Positions 10,370-20,035 are shown, numbered from the stretch's first letter. The stretch: DNA of 24,186 nt from Apostichopus parvimensis (GCA_000934455.1 KN882545.1:52743-76928); one strand, 5' to 3'. A program made the numbers and translations. Notes: generated by a model from the letters alone, not told the origin.

Positions 10370-11388
10370 CTGAAGCATCGATACTTCAAAAATGGGAAAA
10401 AATAACGGGGTAAGTTAAGATGATTATTGCACTCTGCTCAGCGATGTAAATCCACAAGTGGCACATTATGAGACAAGGTGATGGAACTGGATGCTGAAAT
10501 AAGAGCTTTGTAGAACAAATATATCTGTCAAATTCCACTGAAAAGAAACTGCCATTGTGAACAAATTTGGTTGTAACTTTGTCAAGGTGTCACATCTATC
10601 TCAATATTGGAGACTAGTACTTTAAACATGATCCATATTTACACAGAGTTATAAAATATGAAATCCTTTCCCTCACTGCTTCTCAAGTTATATCACTCAA
10701 TTATTTTCCAAACATTACAGATCAAATATGCCCTGAGATCCATCAGATGTCAAAACAATGAATACACTTTTGATAGGATTATGCTTTTAGTATTTATGGT
10801 GATCTTGACAGAAACCTGAAATGATGTGCTGAAAGCAGTGACTGAGATGGTTCGTACTTTATAATAAGTCAAAGGTCAAAAAACTTTGGTAAGATTTTCC
10901 CTAGGGAATGGTGTCCTTGGCATTGCTAAGAATATTAATGAGACTGGATTATTTGTACAGTAAATACACAACATGTGGTAGGCAAACTAATCCTGTATGA
11001 TAGATATGCAGCAGGTAAAGCCTCTACATACTGTAGCCTACAAAACCAGCACATGTATGCTTTTATGTGATAACCTCTACAACTGAGAATCATTTTGCCT
11101 GTAGAAATGACAACTAGTTTTTCACACACTTCAATCCTTTTGATCAAATCTAAGATAATTCCTTGATAAGTAGATTGATCAATTGGAAGGTCCCAACATT
11201 GGTTTTCTTTTGTGTATAGTCTGCCAAGGTAATATGGGTAATGACATTTCCCCTGCTTTGATGGTAACATGTACCTTTTCTTAGTTCCACGACAGTGTAC
11301 AATAGGTTGAACACAATTTTTGTGAGGCAAACAGCTCAAGGTCTGCAGACTGTTTAGATAGTTACCTTCTAGTTTGTTTGTATGTCAA

Positions 11389-12239
11389 AGTGTTTACACA
11401 GGTCCAAAAATCGGGAACTGGGTACCCGAGAGCCGTTACCCTTCGGGTATCTGGGTACCCGATTTTCAAGAAATTACATATTGGATGCATTAGTTAAATG
11501 AATTATATTCTCCACTGACTATGTTTTCATGTTCAAATGACTGCAAGAAAAGGTATAAAAACCTTCCTCAATAATTTCTATTTCCTTTGTTTCTTTCATT
11601 AACTTGTTAATAACTTTGTATCCTAAACATCACTACTAACATCGCACTGTCGCCGCTGCTTATGTTTGGTCTCCACTTCTATTGGATTAGACCATATAAA
11701 TATCCAATTTACAGGTAGCTCTTAAACAATTTTTACTACTAACACTGTACTACAAAATGCAGTCCCAGTGTTTGCATTAGCCCCAAATTGATCGCGTTTG
11801 GAAAACGTTTAGTAAAAAGCCACCTGCGATTACTATTTTTTAGATCTCTCGTCTATAATCCATTAGTAACATCTCGTAAAATTCCTTGTCAAGTTTTCCT
11901 TCTATGAAATAAACGAATAAAAAATAATAATTGTGAGAATTCTTTCAATTTCTTCCACATGGTAGCCTAACACCACACTAAGCCAATGGGGAAATCTAGC
12001 CTAACCATCTGTTTATTCGCTGAAATTATCACGCAGTTATAAGATATCCATGGATTACTTTCATTATTGCTGTTATCTCTGAATATATGGTAGCCTAACA
12101 CCACACTAAGTCAGTGGGAAATCTTGCCTAACCATCAGTTTGCCAAAAAAAAATCACACTTTGCGTAGGATTCGGGTAATATATTAGAAGCCGAGTAGTA
12201 TCGCGTCAGGTGGGTATCCGGGTACCCCGTGCAAACACT
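11389..12239. mobile_element. Possible hAT-like non-autonomous element
   Basis: The left end AGTGTTTACAC (11389-11399) is mirrored by GTGCAAACACT (12229-12239): an 11-bp inverted repeat with one mismatch, with the AGTGTTT start seen in some hAT termini. Both ends are followed inward by GGGTACCC-containing blocks (11410-11465 and 12209-12227). The left block is itself an imperfect palindrome running from AAAATCGGG to CCCGATTTT. Inside are two direct repeats of about 54 bp. I could not identify an exact 8-bp target duplication, so the boundaries remain tentative. Located in the B-C intron. Confidence 0.35.
11959..12140. repeat. Pair of about 54-bp direct repeats
   Basis: The block ATGGTAGCCTAACACCACAC starts at 11959 and again at 12087 and continues through CTAA...GGGAAATCT...GCCTAACCATC in both copies with few differences. 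The copies are 128 bp apart and both lie inside the possible hAT-like element, so they may be its subterminal repeats. Confidence 0.6.
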
Positions 12240-12404
12240 AGTACATGTCAGTATGCTAGTGAAGACAATGTAAACTGAGTATGCAGATGAGCAAACTTTT
12301 AATTACAATACTGTCTACAATGAGTATTGAGTAGACTGCAATGTCAATCCTAATACAATTTAAAGGTAAAACTGTATACCTGTACTTAGCAATTTACAAC
12401 TCAC

Positions 12405-12565
12405 CATTTTTTTCCCATTATGACAAAAGTAGTAAAGTAAAAATCCTTTGTCTTCTGGATAATGGGCTTCCCTTTCTTCCGCTTCTTGTTGAGGAATTAG
12501 TTCCCCTATATATTCTAAAAGAAAGTCTCCCTTCTGGAACCATTTCTCACAAAAAACACCAGAGC
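12405..12565 (-). CDS. Exon B: front half of the SET domain
   Basis: This 161-bp exon holds 2 bases completing a Gly codon and 53 codons. The acceptor follows a pyrimidine-rich stretch ending CCGGCCAG at 12566; the donor is ATG|GTGAGT at 12404, phase 0. The translation starts SGVFCEKWFQKGDFLLEY and continues with IGELI and EEREAHYPEDKG, ending LLYYFCHNGKKM. This matches the first half of a SET domain of the KMT5A/PR-Set7 class: the G-x-G-V-F SAM-binding start, F-x-KGDF-(L/V)-(L/V)-EY-x-G-(E/D)-L and the Tyr-rich strand before the pseudoknot. The usual GRG is GSG here. Known members of this class methylate histone H4 Lys20 in the nucleus; the substrate of this divergent copy cannot be inferred. 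Confidence 0.85.
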
Positions 12566-12785
12566 CTGGCCGGGTAACAAAATGAGAAAAAGGGTTATGC
12601 TTTCAATGTTGACCAGGGTTGCAACAGAAGTCAAAACTATGCAGAAAGCCAGTTACTGATTTCTTGCCGTATAATGGTGTCAACCTCCACGCTCTGACAT
12701 ATGTATGGATCCATGAAAGACATGGGAATTGGGAGACATGGAAATTGGGTGATATCAAATACCTCTATACACTATTGTTATTTAA

Positions 12786-13990
12786 AGGCATTGAAGACTC
12801 GCCCCAAGCCGCGTGCAGCCATCTTAATGTTCTGTTTTGTGTTTCAACTCTCATTGTGGTTTATCGTATTCATAAGGTGTACATTCAGTGGTACAGTACA
12901 GTATGTATACAAGGCTGACAACCATACACATACTGTACTTCTGGAGGGCATAATTTAGCAAAGTCTGTGTGTTGATTGATTTTTGCCATGTATGAGTTCC
13001 AACACACTAGACTAGATATAATTCTTACTCCTATGAACAGGGACTTGTTAGCATCGCAACCAACTGAATGCAAAGTTTACATATGGGTTTTAATGTGTAA
13101 GCTTTCTCATTTTAAAGTATGCAACAAGATTTCACATTTCATGGAAAATATTTCTTTAATTCAGAGCTCAGAAGCCAAGTCAATGATTTTTGTTGCCTGT
13201 AAAGTATTTGAAGCATTGCAAAAATATGAGGTGTAATCTACAGCTATAAATATCTGCAGTACATTTCAGCAGTTACAGTATGCTAGGTGCAAGGCTACAA
13301 AATATAGAACAAAACATCAAAGGAAAGATCCTAAATATTGGTTTTATGGGCAAGATATAACTGATTTATATATAATAGTGGGTTTTTAATACCTCTGATG
13401 ATTACTGCACAAAACATTTCATATTTTCCTTCCAATTTCCCAGTTATGCAAATCATATAGATATTGTTAATATATATGACAAGTAAGTCTAAACACAGAA
13501 GCCACTGTACATCATTGCCATTTTTTTTCTTATGCTTTAAAGGATGCTAATTGGGAATTTGTGATAAGAACTGCCATTACTACAGTACACTAAAGCAAAT
13601 ACACCTTTTTACATAATTAAAGGGTGTGAAGACTCGCGCACAAAGAATCGTCTCATGCCGTTAATTTGACCTAGTTTCGAATGAGGTGTAACAGAAATTT
13701 TAAACACCACCATCTATCCCAGAAAATACACACACAGCTTGCTACCGTCGGTAATTAGACCTAGTGTACAGTCAGTATATACAGCTGAGGTCAATACCCA
13801 TAGCACAGTATACAAACGATACAGCGATGGACATCTCAGGTCCAGCTAAAGATATCAATTAAGGTACTGTATCACGTTTCATTGTACTGTCTGCATTTTG
13901 TAGCGACACGAACAAAACGTCACTTGCAAGCAACAGAAAGTTAACTTTTTCAGATGGCCGCACGCGGTTTGAGGCGAGTCTTCAATGCCT
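12786..13990. mobile_element. Inverted-repeat DNA transposon (non-autonomous) between TTAA sites
   Basis: The two ends are 39-bp inverted repeats with 36 matches: AGGCATTGAAGACTCGCC at 12786 onward and its reverse complement ending at 13990. Each is flanked outward by TTAA (12782-12785 and 13991-13994), the target type of piggyBac-like elements. A third related end (TTAAAGGGTGTGAAGACTCGCGC, from about 13617) lies inside, so the unit may be a composite of two elements, or a 0.37-kb element next to a solo end. No transposase frame is recognisable inside. It sits in the A-B intron, about 220 bp upstream of exon B. Confidence 0.65.
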
Positions 13991-14320
13991 TTAATTGATG
14001 ACTTTACCAAGCCATAACTCTTTAAGTTTCTTGCACCAAATAAACGTAGCAACCTTGGGCCACTTTATAGCAGAACTACTTGTCTTTGCCACTGCAGTTA
14101 TAGTTGTTTCTTTGCTATTTACATTGGCAAGGAATCAAAAGTACAGTAATGCATGTAATGATGAATTGAATTAGATTCATTTTGTCACCACACATGCTCA
14201 GCTATCTAGGAAAGTTCATAGTTTGTAAAACAAAATAAAAGATATGTGCATTATATGTTGTTCTGTGCATCTTTCAAATAATTTTTAATGCAGCTTCACA
14301 AAGATGAACAAAATTGAAAT

Positions 14321-14560
14321 TGTACCTCAGTGGTTAACGCCGATGCCTTTCAATCATAAGGTCCCCGGTTCGAGTCACTCCCAGATTAATGTATGTCGTC
14401 CAATTACAGAGTTGTTGACAATTAACAATTCATAACCATGGACGTTAAATATGAATGTGAGAGACTGACTTGGGTCAGCTTGCGGCTTTGATAAGCCAAT
14501 GAGGCTTCTTCGCGAGTTCCTGCTTGCAGGAGGATCCAATATACATACATACATACATAC
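14321..14560 (+). mobile_element. tRNA-derived SINE with (ATAC)n tail
   Basis: The left end reads TACCTCAGTGGTTAACGCC, a pol III A-box-like block, followed about 45 bp later by CCCCGGTTCGAGTCACTCCC, a B box of tRNA type. An unrelated body of roughly 150 bp follows (with GCCAATGAGGCTTCTTCGCG) and then a tail of (ATAC) repeats at 14541-14560. This is the standard layout of a tRNA-derived SINE. It is inserted in antisense orientation in the gene and its tail abuts exon A, so that the reverse complement of the tail (GTATGTATG) is the start of intron A-B. Pol III transcription would run opposite to the gene. Confidence 0.65.
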
Positions 14561-14672
14561 CTATGAACTCATCTATAAATTTCAATTGGAATCCTTCGGT
14601 GTCTCTTCCACTAAGACAGACATCGACAGCTCCCTTCTCCTCCGATTGTTTTGTCTTTCTGCTTCGGCTCAT
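14561..14672 (-). CDS. Exon A: N-terminus leading into the SET domain
   Basis: This 112-bp exon begins with an ATG at 14672-14670 directly after a good acceptor (pyrimidine-rich tract ending CTTTTAG), so a 5' UTR exon probably lies upstream. It encodes 37 residues, MSRSRKTKQS at the start and EGFQLKFIDEFI at the end, plus the first base of a Gly codon. The EGF-x-(L/I)-KFID pattern is the strand that opens KMT5A-type SET domains. The donor G|GTATGT at 14560 is phase 1 and joins exon B to give the segment FIDEFIGSGVF, which fits the family. The donor lies in the repeat tail of an adjacent SINE. The ATG may be the true start or an internal Met if the reading frame continues into an upstream exon. 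Confidence 0.75.
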
Positions 14673-15304
14673 CTAAAAGAAAATGAAAATTTTAGCAAAT
14701 TACGAAAACCAGTGGCAATATTTAGGTCACTTCTGCAAGGCCATTAGTGTTTATGTGACTGTCTGAATTAGTCCAGGAATGAGTAATAAGTTCACGAATG
14801 CATGTAAAAAAGGTCAAATTTGATCAACAGTATTATTAGCCTGTAGATGACATTCTGGACAACTTCCAACCCAATAATAATGCTTTAACTTCATTTCTTT
14901 TGTAAGTACAGTACTACTGTACAGCAGACATGATGAGTAAGGGTTTACTATACACTTGGGATCTACTGTACATTATAACTTTTCTATGTAATGAATGGGA
15001 ACCTAGACTGCTAGATGTCTGCAGCTGAAATTAGCAATAGGGTACCTCAGAGCAACTTTGTGATCATTCCTGTCTCTAATACAGTAGAGAAAGGTGTATT
15101 CTGGACTAAGCTACTATAGACATCAGTTAAGCTAGGTCATGTTATTATATAGGTCACTAATCCCTAGAAATTTGTTGAAAAAAGAACTAATATAGACCAA
15201 GGCATAGTAGTTGTTGAGCATTTAAAGTACAATTTGGCAATCCATTAACATGAACTAACATATACTGTACATATCATGTAAAATTAAGCATCCCTATTGG
15301 ATAT
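14673..15304. other. Upstream flank without recognised features
   Basis: The first bases hold the polypyrimidine tract and acceptor of exon A. Beyond that I see AT-rich DNA with scattered TACTGTA words and no supportable gene. The stretches 15880-17081, 17701-19103, 19814-21355 and 21836-23943 are similar except for the repeats listed and the TAGGCCTA-rich words. Confidence 0.5.
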
Positions 15305-15312
15305 GTAGACTA

Positions 15313-15871
15313 GGGGGCCATGTCATTCCGCCATCAGTACATTCCGCCATAGAAAAAGTGCCATTTCGCCATGTTACCCAGAAGGTGGTAAAGCACTATT
15401 GTATGGCGGAAAGAGCACATTTATTGTAAGTTCACTGTAGGCCTATATGCAATGTATATTGCAAAATCCACAAAAACATTCATTCAAATTGAAAATCAGA
15501 ATCGGCCTATTTAATAAACAATCAACCTAAATTAAATTTATTTATTCAACCAACTAATATATATTTGAAGACAGTGTATCGACTCAAGATTACTAACTTA
15601 CAATTAAAACTATTCAATCAACATGTACATTAAATACTGTGTATCTATTCCCCAATCTTGTCTTATCTACAATTCAGTCATCCAGCCAACCGTCACATTT
15701 GAAGACGGTGTACCTATCATTCCACGCAAATCAACGAAAGTTTCACCAATACATTCCTGTGTAAAATCCATTCCTAAAATGTACGGTACCTCTCTGACAT
15801 GGCGGAAAGGATCGAAACCTATGGCGGAGAGGTATGGCGGAATGTACCTATGGCGGAATGGCACTGGAACC
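15313..15871. mobile_element. Small inverted-repeat element with perfect 8-bp target duplication
   Basis: The element is flanked by GTAGACTA at 15305-15312 and again at 15872-15879, a perfect 8-bp target duplication. Its ends are inverted copies: CATGTCATTCCGCCATC...ACATTCCGCCATA at the left and TATGGCGGAATGTACC...TATGGCGGAATGGCACTGG at the right. The word ATTCCGCCAT (or its complement) recurs several times near both ends. 8-bp duplications fit hAT-type transposition. At 559 bp with no transposase, it is non-autonomous. The short frames over its right half are not genes. Confidence 0.7.
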
Positions 15872-17081
15872 GTAGACTACAATCACATTAATCATGACAC
15901 GTTGATTCTTTTCCCAAAGTTAGGCTGTTTATCAAAAGGAAAGTTAAAGTCAGGATAAATATTCATAATGGCCAACATATTGGGTTGCCCATTGCTTTGT
16001 TCACTAACAGCCATTACAAAATTAGTTCTCACACTGCATGCACAGGTCCACTTTCAGTCCAACAGCCATAATGAATGTAAACAAAATGGACGTATTACCA
16101 ATGTTTCTGCCATCACATTAAATCTTTTCAAAACAGCCACAATTAGGGGAAAGAAGTCAGCTATCTTATCGGTTTGCTGAACATAAACACATGTTTAGAA
16201 ACACACGGTGCTTAAATGTAATCCAAAATATCTCTTCTTCAAAACTTGTTTCATAGGGTATAGGCCTATAGCCTACTACTACTACTGTAGCCTAGTATAG
16301 AAAAGGCTTCATAATTGACGCACCCTCGTAATTGACGCACCTTCAGTTATTACTAGCAATGATACAGCAGGCCACCTAAACTTTTTGCAGTCAAGCAGAA
16401 TTACATATTTCATGAGTTTGAATCCATTTCAGCTATTTGCGGACCAAATTGTGGTATTTTTTAAGCTTTTAACACCCTCCCCCAGTTTTGCACATTTTTT
16501 TGGCATTTGGAAATCTTACACCCTAAAAATAATCAACATTACCTCAATATGATATACACTTCTCTCTGGGACCTGACCTGTCTGAGCTAAGAGGCTCAGA
16601 GCATAGCAAACATCATCTAAAGTCAATGGATGTATACTAAGGCCTACACTACAGTTGGCTTTATAATCGACGAATGTGTCAATTACGGGGTATGAAAGAA
16701 ATTGATACGGCAGACATTTTGTGGTCAAATTCTGCTCAATTGTACGGTGCATAAGCACAGAACCTTAAATATTTTGAGATTATTACATTTCCTAGGAGCT
16801 ACACATATGAAAAACACATACAGTTGAGTGATTTGGATTTTTCCTTCATAGACATTGTTGATCAAATCCTTAAGTGCATCAATTATGAGCCCACCATGCT
16901 ACTACTTACTAAGTTGCTATGGCCGGCCCACTGTACGATATTATGTTTATGAAAGAATGAGGATTCCTTCAGTCAGTGGTCAACAGAGTTGTACCACAAT
17001 GTTGATAATAAATTGTAGCTTACGTTAAATATAAGGCCTAGCCTAAATGTAAGAGTGTAACCCAGGCTGGGTTTATACTCT

Positions 17082-17353
17082 GATGGCGGTAAAGCACTTT
17101 GTATGGCGGAAAGAGCACTTTATTGTGGGTGCACTGTAAGCCTGTATACACTGTGTATTGCTTCGCTTCACACTACCTACAGTAGGCCCTATGCCTGCAA
17201 AATAAAAAAATCGGTCTTTAAAATCAAAAATTACAGTCGGTCTTTTAAATAAACAATGAACCTAGGGTGGCCTAAATTAATTCGATTATTTCAACTAAAA
17301 CCTACGGTGGAATGGTATGGCGGTATGTACCTATGGCGGAATGGCACTGGACC
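17082..17353. mobile_element. Second, left-truncated copy of the ATTCCGCCAT element
   Basis: The segment GGCGGTAAAGCACTTTGTATGGCGGAAAGAGCAC at the left (given here only as evidence of the block order: GGTAAAGCAC, then TATGGCGGAAAGAGCAC) matches 15386-15418 of the first copy. The right end TATGTACCTATGGCGGAATGGCACTGGACC matches its terminus. The shared middle includes TTTAAATAAACAATSAACCTA. The outer left end is missing and no target duplication can be read. Confidence 0.65.
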
Positions 17354-17399
17354 ATACAGGCCTAGGCTAGGTCTAAAGCTAAGCATTTGCATGTTCCGC

Positions 17400-17700
17400 T
17401 TTGCTACGTCTAAGCGTAGTCCATAGAAATTTATTAGGATAGAATGACGTCATGCGACATATACTGAAGCCACTCACAAAGTGGTGGCGCTTTCTGTGTA
17501 CGGCAAGAAAGAACCGGCGCGTAATACAAACACTACGTGTTTGACTAAACTAAAGTGATAAAGTTAACATAAATTACTCGAAATGGTGATACCGCGTGCC
17601 GCATTTGCGTGCAAAATCGTCGAAAATGTCGCAGTGGACTGTAGTTTCACTTTGTAATTCTTAGGAAGCGATAGTAGAAGCAATTACATAGGAATCTTAA
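17400..17700. promoter_or_regulatory. CpG-richer patch with CRE palindrome, possible promoter
   Basis: TGACGTCA, the full CRE palindrome, lies at 17445-17452. The next 200 bp hold many CpGs (GGCGC, CGGCGCG, CCGCGTGCCGC, TCGTCG), unlike the CpG-poor surroundings. The exon A acceptor requires an upstream exon if the ATG there is the start, so a promoter for the minus-strand gene could lie here, about 2.8 kb upstream. No TATA box or defined first exon was found; this is a weak inference. Confidence 0.25.
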
Positions 17701-19103
17701 ATAATTTACTAGTGTCGTCTGCTAATCTGTTGTATTGTTATTCCCGGGACCCGGGATATAGTAAGCCTAGACCCCTATACCGGCTACGGTTGTCCTTAAT
17801 TAGGATGCGATATGACAAAAACCTAATAAAAAAAATGACCACAACCTCATTTTATCCCTAACGATAGATCCACATGCCAGAATGACATGGGATGATTGTT
17901 CTGTCCTGGGCTTAGCCTATCACTAACACTTCAATAATAGGGACATAGGCTAGCCTAACTTAGGCTAGGCCTATGTACGTAGACGTAGTCTTGCCCTGGT
18001 GTAACTTAGGTTAGCCTAGGTCATAACTTAAGCCTAGAATATTTCAGTCTATTGTACCAATATTCAAATGCATTTTCCATTTGCAAAGTATTCCCAACAC
18101 TGTAAATTGTGGCAAAATGGCATAAGCAGTATAGCCTATAGCCAGATATCTGAGGTAGGCCAATTGCCTGCTCAGCCTAGCCAGGTATGTTATGATGGAC
18201 AGTCAATTTATATGCTATTTTGCCTAAATTGACTCAACGATGATTTTAAGGCCTAATGTAATCACTTACCATGCATGGACAAAGCCTAGTAGGTAAAATG
18301 TAAAAACGACACTCAAGCCACTACTCGTGCTAGCATCTCAGTCCTTTGATGATTGTGACTAAATGTAGACATCCATCAAACTATTTGTACTCTCACTTGC
18401 TTAGGTGGGATATGTTATCCTGCATAAACTACTACCCACTTTGCAACATTAATATTAAACTGAAAACTGCATGCACAAAATAATATGGAAGTATTACACA
18501 AAAGTAGCTATGTGTTAGAAGGGGAGGGGGGTTGCTTTTCCATAGCATTTTCCAGGGACAACTATGACATTATCCAAGTGGAGCACTAATATAACACAAG
18601 AAAGAAAAATTTTTGCCAGGAGCCTCTCAGATACCAGAAATGACACTTTCCAGACATTAAAAGTTGCATAAAACAAGAGCCGGGTGTATAATGTTCCAAG
18701 GATAATTGAAAAATAAGTCAACACACAAGATTACACTGTTTTCTAATCTATTAGACTTCTTCTCTCTACTGCTACCAGGATGTGAGTGACCACAGAAACA
18801 AACAGCTCTCTAAGTAGTGATAACCTCTGACCCTTTCTATGACTTACTGTAATGTTACCAGGAGTAATAGACAGGACTGATTGTCTCACTAGGGGTGTTT
18901 AATATTCATGTGATAACAGGAGATAGACATACAAGATAGAATTGTTGGAACAGAACAAACTCACAGGGAGGTGGGGGGGGGGGATGAAACCCATCCTCTG
19001 TATCTGCCCATGTTATCACAGATATTCTTGAAAGTAGGTTTGATTCCTATGTTAATATTCTCACAGATGGTGAACAGACCCAAATTAGTTTCATATCTTA
19101 ATA

Positions 19104-19361
19104 ATGATAAAAATGAGTACCACCATGTCATTTTTAAAATGTGCAGAATCATTATTTGAGTCCATCTCTGACAGTGCTAAAGAACATCCATATTCTGCTG
19201 TGAATGTGCAAAGGTATTCACTGTTGCTAAGATGCAAGGACAGAAGAGGATTAAAAGTGCCATCATCAAGTGTTTTCAGAGTTGTCCAATTCAGTGATTT
19301 GTTGTTCAGGAACTTCAGGTACCGTATAGCAACATACAATAACATTCCTTCATCACAGTGA
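19104..19361 (+). pseudogene. Transposase C-terminal remnant (P-element/THAP9-like or similar)
   Basis: An open stretch of 85 codons reads ...FLKCAESLFESISDSAKEH, then YSLLLRCKDRRGLKVPSSSV and FRVVQFSDLLFRNF. The pattern C-x-x-x-L...LL-x-x-KDRGGL-x-x-PS-x-x-V...FR is shared by C-terminal regions of P-element-type and some other cut-and-paste transposases, where the usual GGL is RGL here. There is no convincing start or upstream domain, so this looks like a fragment. A second open stretch at 19580-19813 may continue it. The family call comes from motif memory and cannot be resolved further. Confidence 0.4.
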
Positions 19362-19579
19362 ATTCATTTCTAACAAGACTTGCTTATGGATTACTATTTT
19401 ACTCTGGACAGGTCCCATCCAGCTCTTTCAATCTTTGGTTCACAAAATAGTTAGTTTGTCCACATAAATCCACACGTGTCAGTAGCATAATTTAATTGTC
19501 CCAATGTAATTCAGAATTCCATGACTTGGGTCTGGAGAAAAAAAAAACAGAAAATCTCAAAATTTGCAAGTAGAAAAAC

Positions 19580-19813
19580 TTGATTAATCTCATTATGACA
19601 CAAACTGTGGGTCATCTCCTTCCAAGAAATAATTTGTTTCCAGAGTTACTTGCTGAACACCAACTGCACAGATACCACCTGATAATGAAGATTGTGGAGA
19701 AATTTTCAACCTATGATTGTTCCATTATGGAAAGCTCTTTACCATTTGGACTGGAGATCATTTTCCAACACATAAGACACTGTCTAAGATTTAAGTTGCC
19801 ATGGTCTACCTGA
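19580..19813 (+). pseudogene. Possible continuation of the transposase remnant
   Basis: A 77-codon open stretch contains NLFPELLAEHQLHRYHLIMK followed by IVEKFSTYD. The spacing LFP...H...H-x-x-L-(I/V)-x-x-(I/V)-V-x-x-(F/Y) resembles the segment after the PS-x-x-V block in P-like transposases. It is separated from the first fragment by about 220 bp without an open frame. The similarity is weak; it may be chance. Confidence 0.25.
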
Positions 19814-20020
19814 ATACTTACTAGGCCTACAGTAGAGCTAGTACTGTAGTCTAGGCTGTGGGATTTAGGAACTAGGCCTATAGCAATGCCTAGGGTATAT
19901 CTGCGTTACGCCTAACGTTACTGCATTGTAACTCCGATTTGTCCCTCCACTTGCTCGAGTCATTACAGGCGAAAGAAAGGTTTTCAAGGTTGGTTTTAAA
20001 GTTAGAAGTAAAGTACTTAC

Positions 20021-20035
20021 CACTCTGGTCGTCAT
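20021..20035 (-). other. Candidate upstream exon end with strong donor
   Basis: The minus-strand sequence ATGACGACCAGAGTG|GTAAGTAC gives a near-consensus donor at 20020/20021 and a short phase-0 frame (MTTRV) that would join exon A in frame. It could be the end of a 5' exon of the SET gene, 5.3 kb upstream, or a donor of an unrelated transcript. There is no further support. Confidence 0.2.

Larger units (their letters stand above)
2636..14672 (-). other. Gene locus: SET - zinc finger - tyrosine recombinase - Myb-like, seven exons, exon D broken
   Basis: This is a split gene reconstructed by joining seven minus-strand exons at GT/AG sites with matching phases: A 14672-14561, B 12565-12405, C 10369-10184, D 8302-6409, E 6144-6107 (or 6169-6107), F 3233-3138, G 2790-2636. 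Introns A-B, B-C and C-D are each about 1.9-2.0 kb, D-E is about 0.25 kb, E-F 2.9 kb and F-G 0.35 kb. The predicted product joins a KMT5A-like SET domain to C2H2 and C2HC fingers, a tyrosine-recombinase-like domain and a Myb/SANT-like tail. I recall related SET-plus-recombinase predictions in other aquatic animals, often named KMT5A-like, but cannot check this here. Three lesions in exon D break the long frame, while exons A-C and E-G are open. The exon chain is well supported; whether the gene is functional is not known. Confidence 0.8.

Noticed and set aside
10935-11339. Minus-strand frame of 134 codons in the B-C intron
   Set aside because: No recognisable domain. The SET domain is complete without it: exon B joins exon C in phase 0 across this intron.
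12619-12958. Two overlapping plus-strand frames
   Set aside because: They span the left end of the TTAA element and have no protein signature.
14321-14395. Functional tRNA gene at the B-box sequence
   Set aside because: A and B boxes are present but the ends do not pair into an acceptor stem, and a non-tRNA body and repeat tail follow, so a SINE fits better.
15667-15958. Frames on both strands over the right half of the 15.3-15.9 kb element
   Set aside because: They read through the repeated ATTCCGCCAT words of a non-coding element.
16516-16758. Minus-strand frame of 80 codons with a good donor at its end
   Set aside because: Only the donor looks real; no acceptor or family match, and no phase link to exon A could be established.
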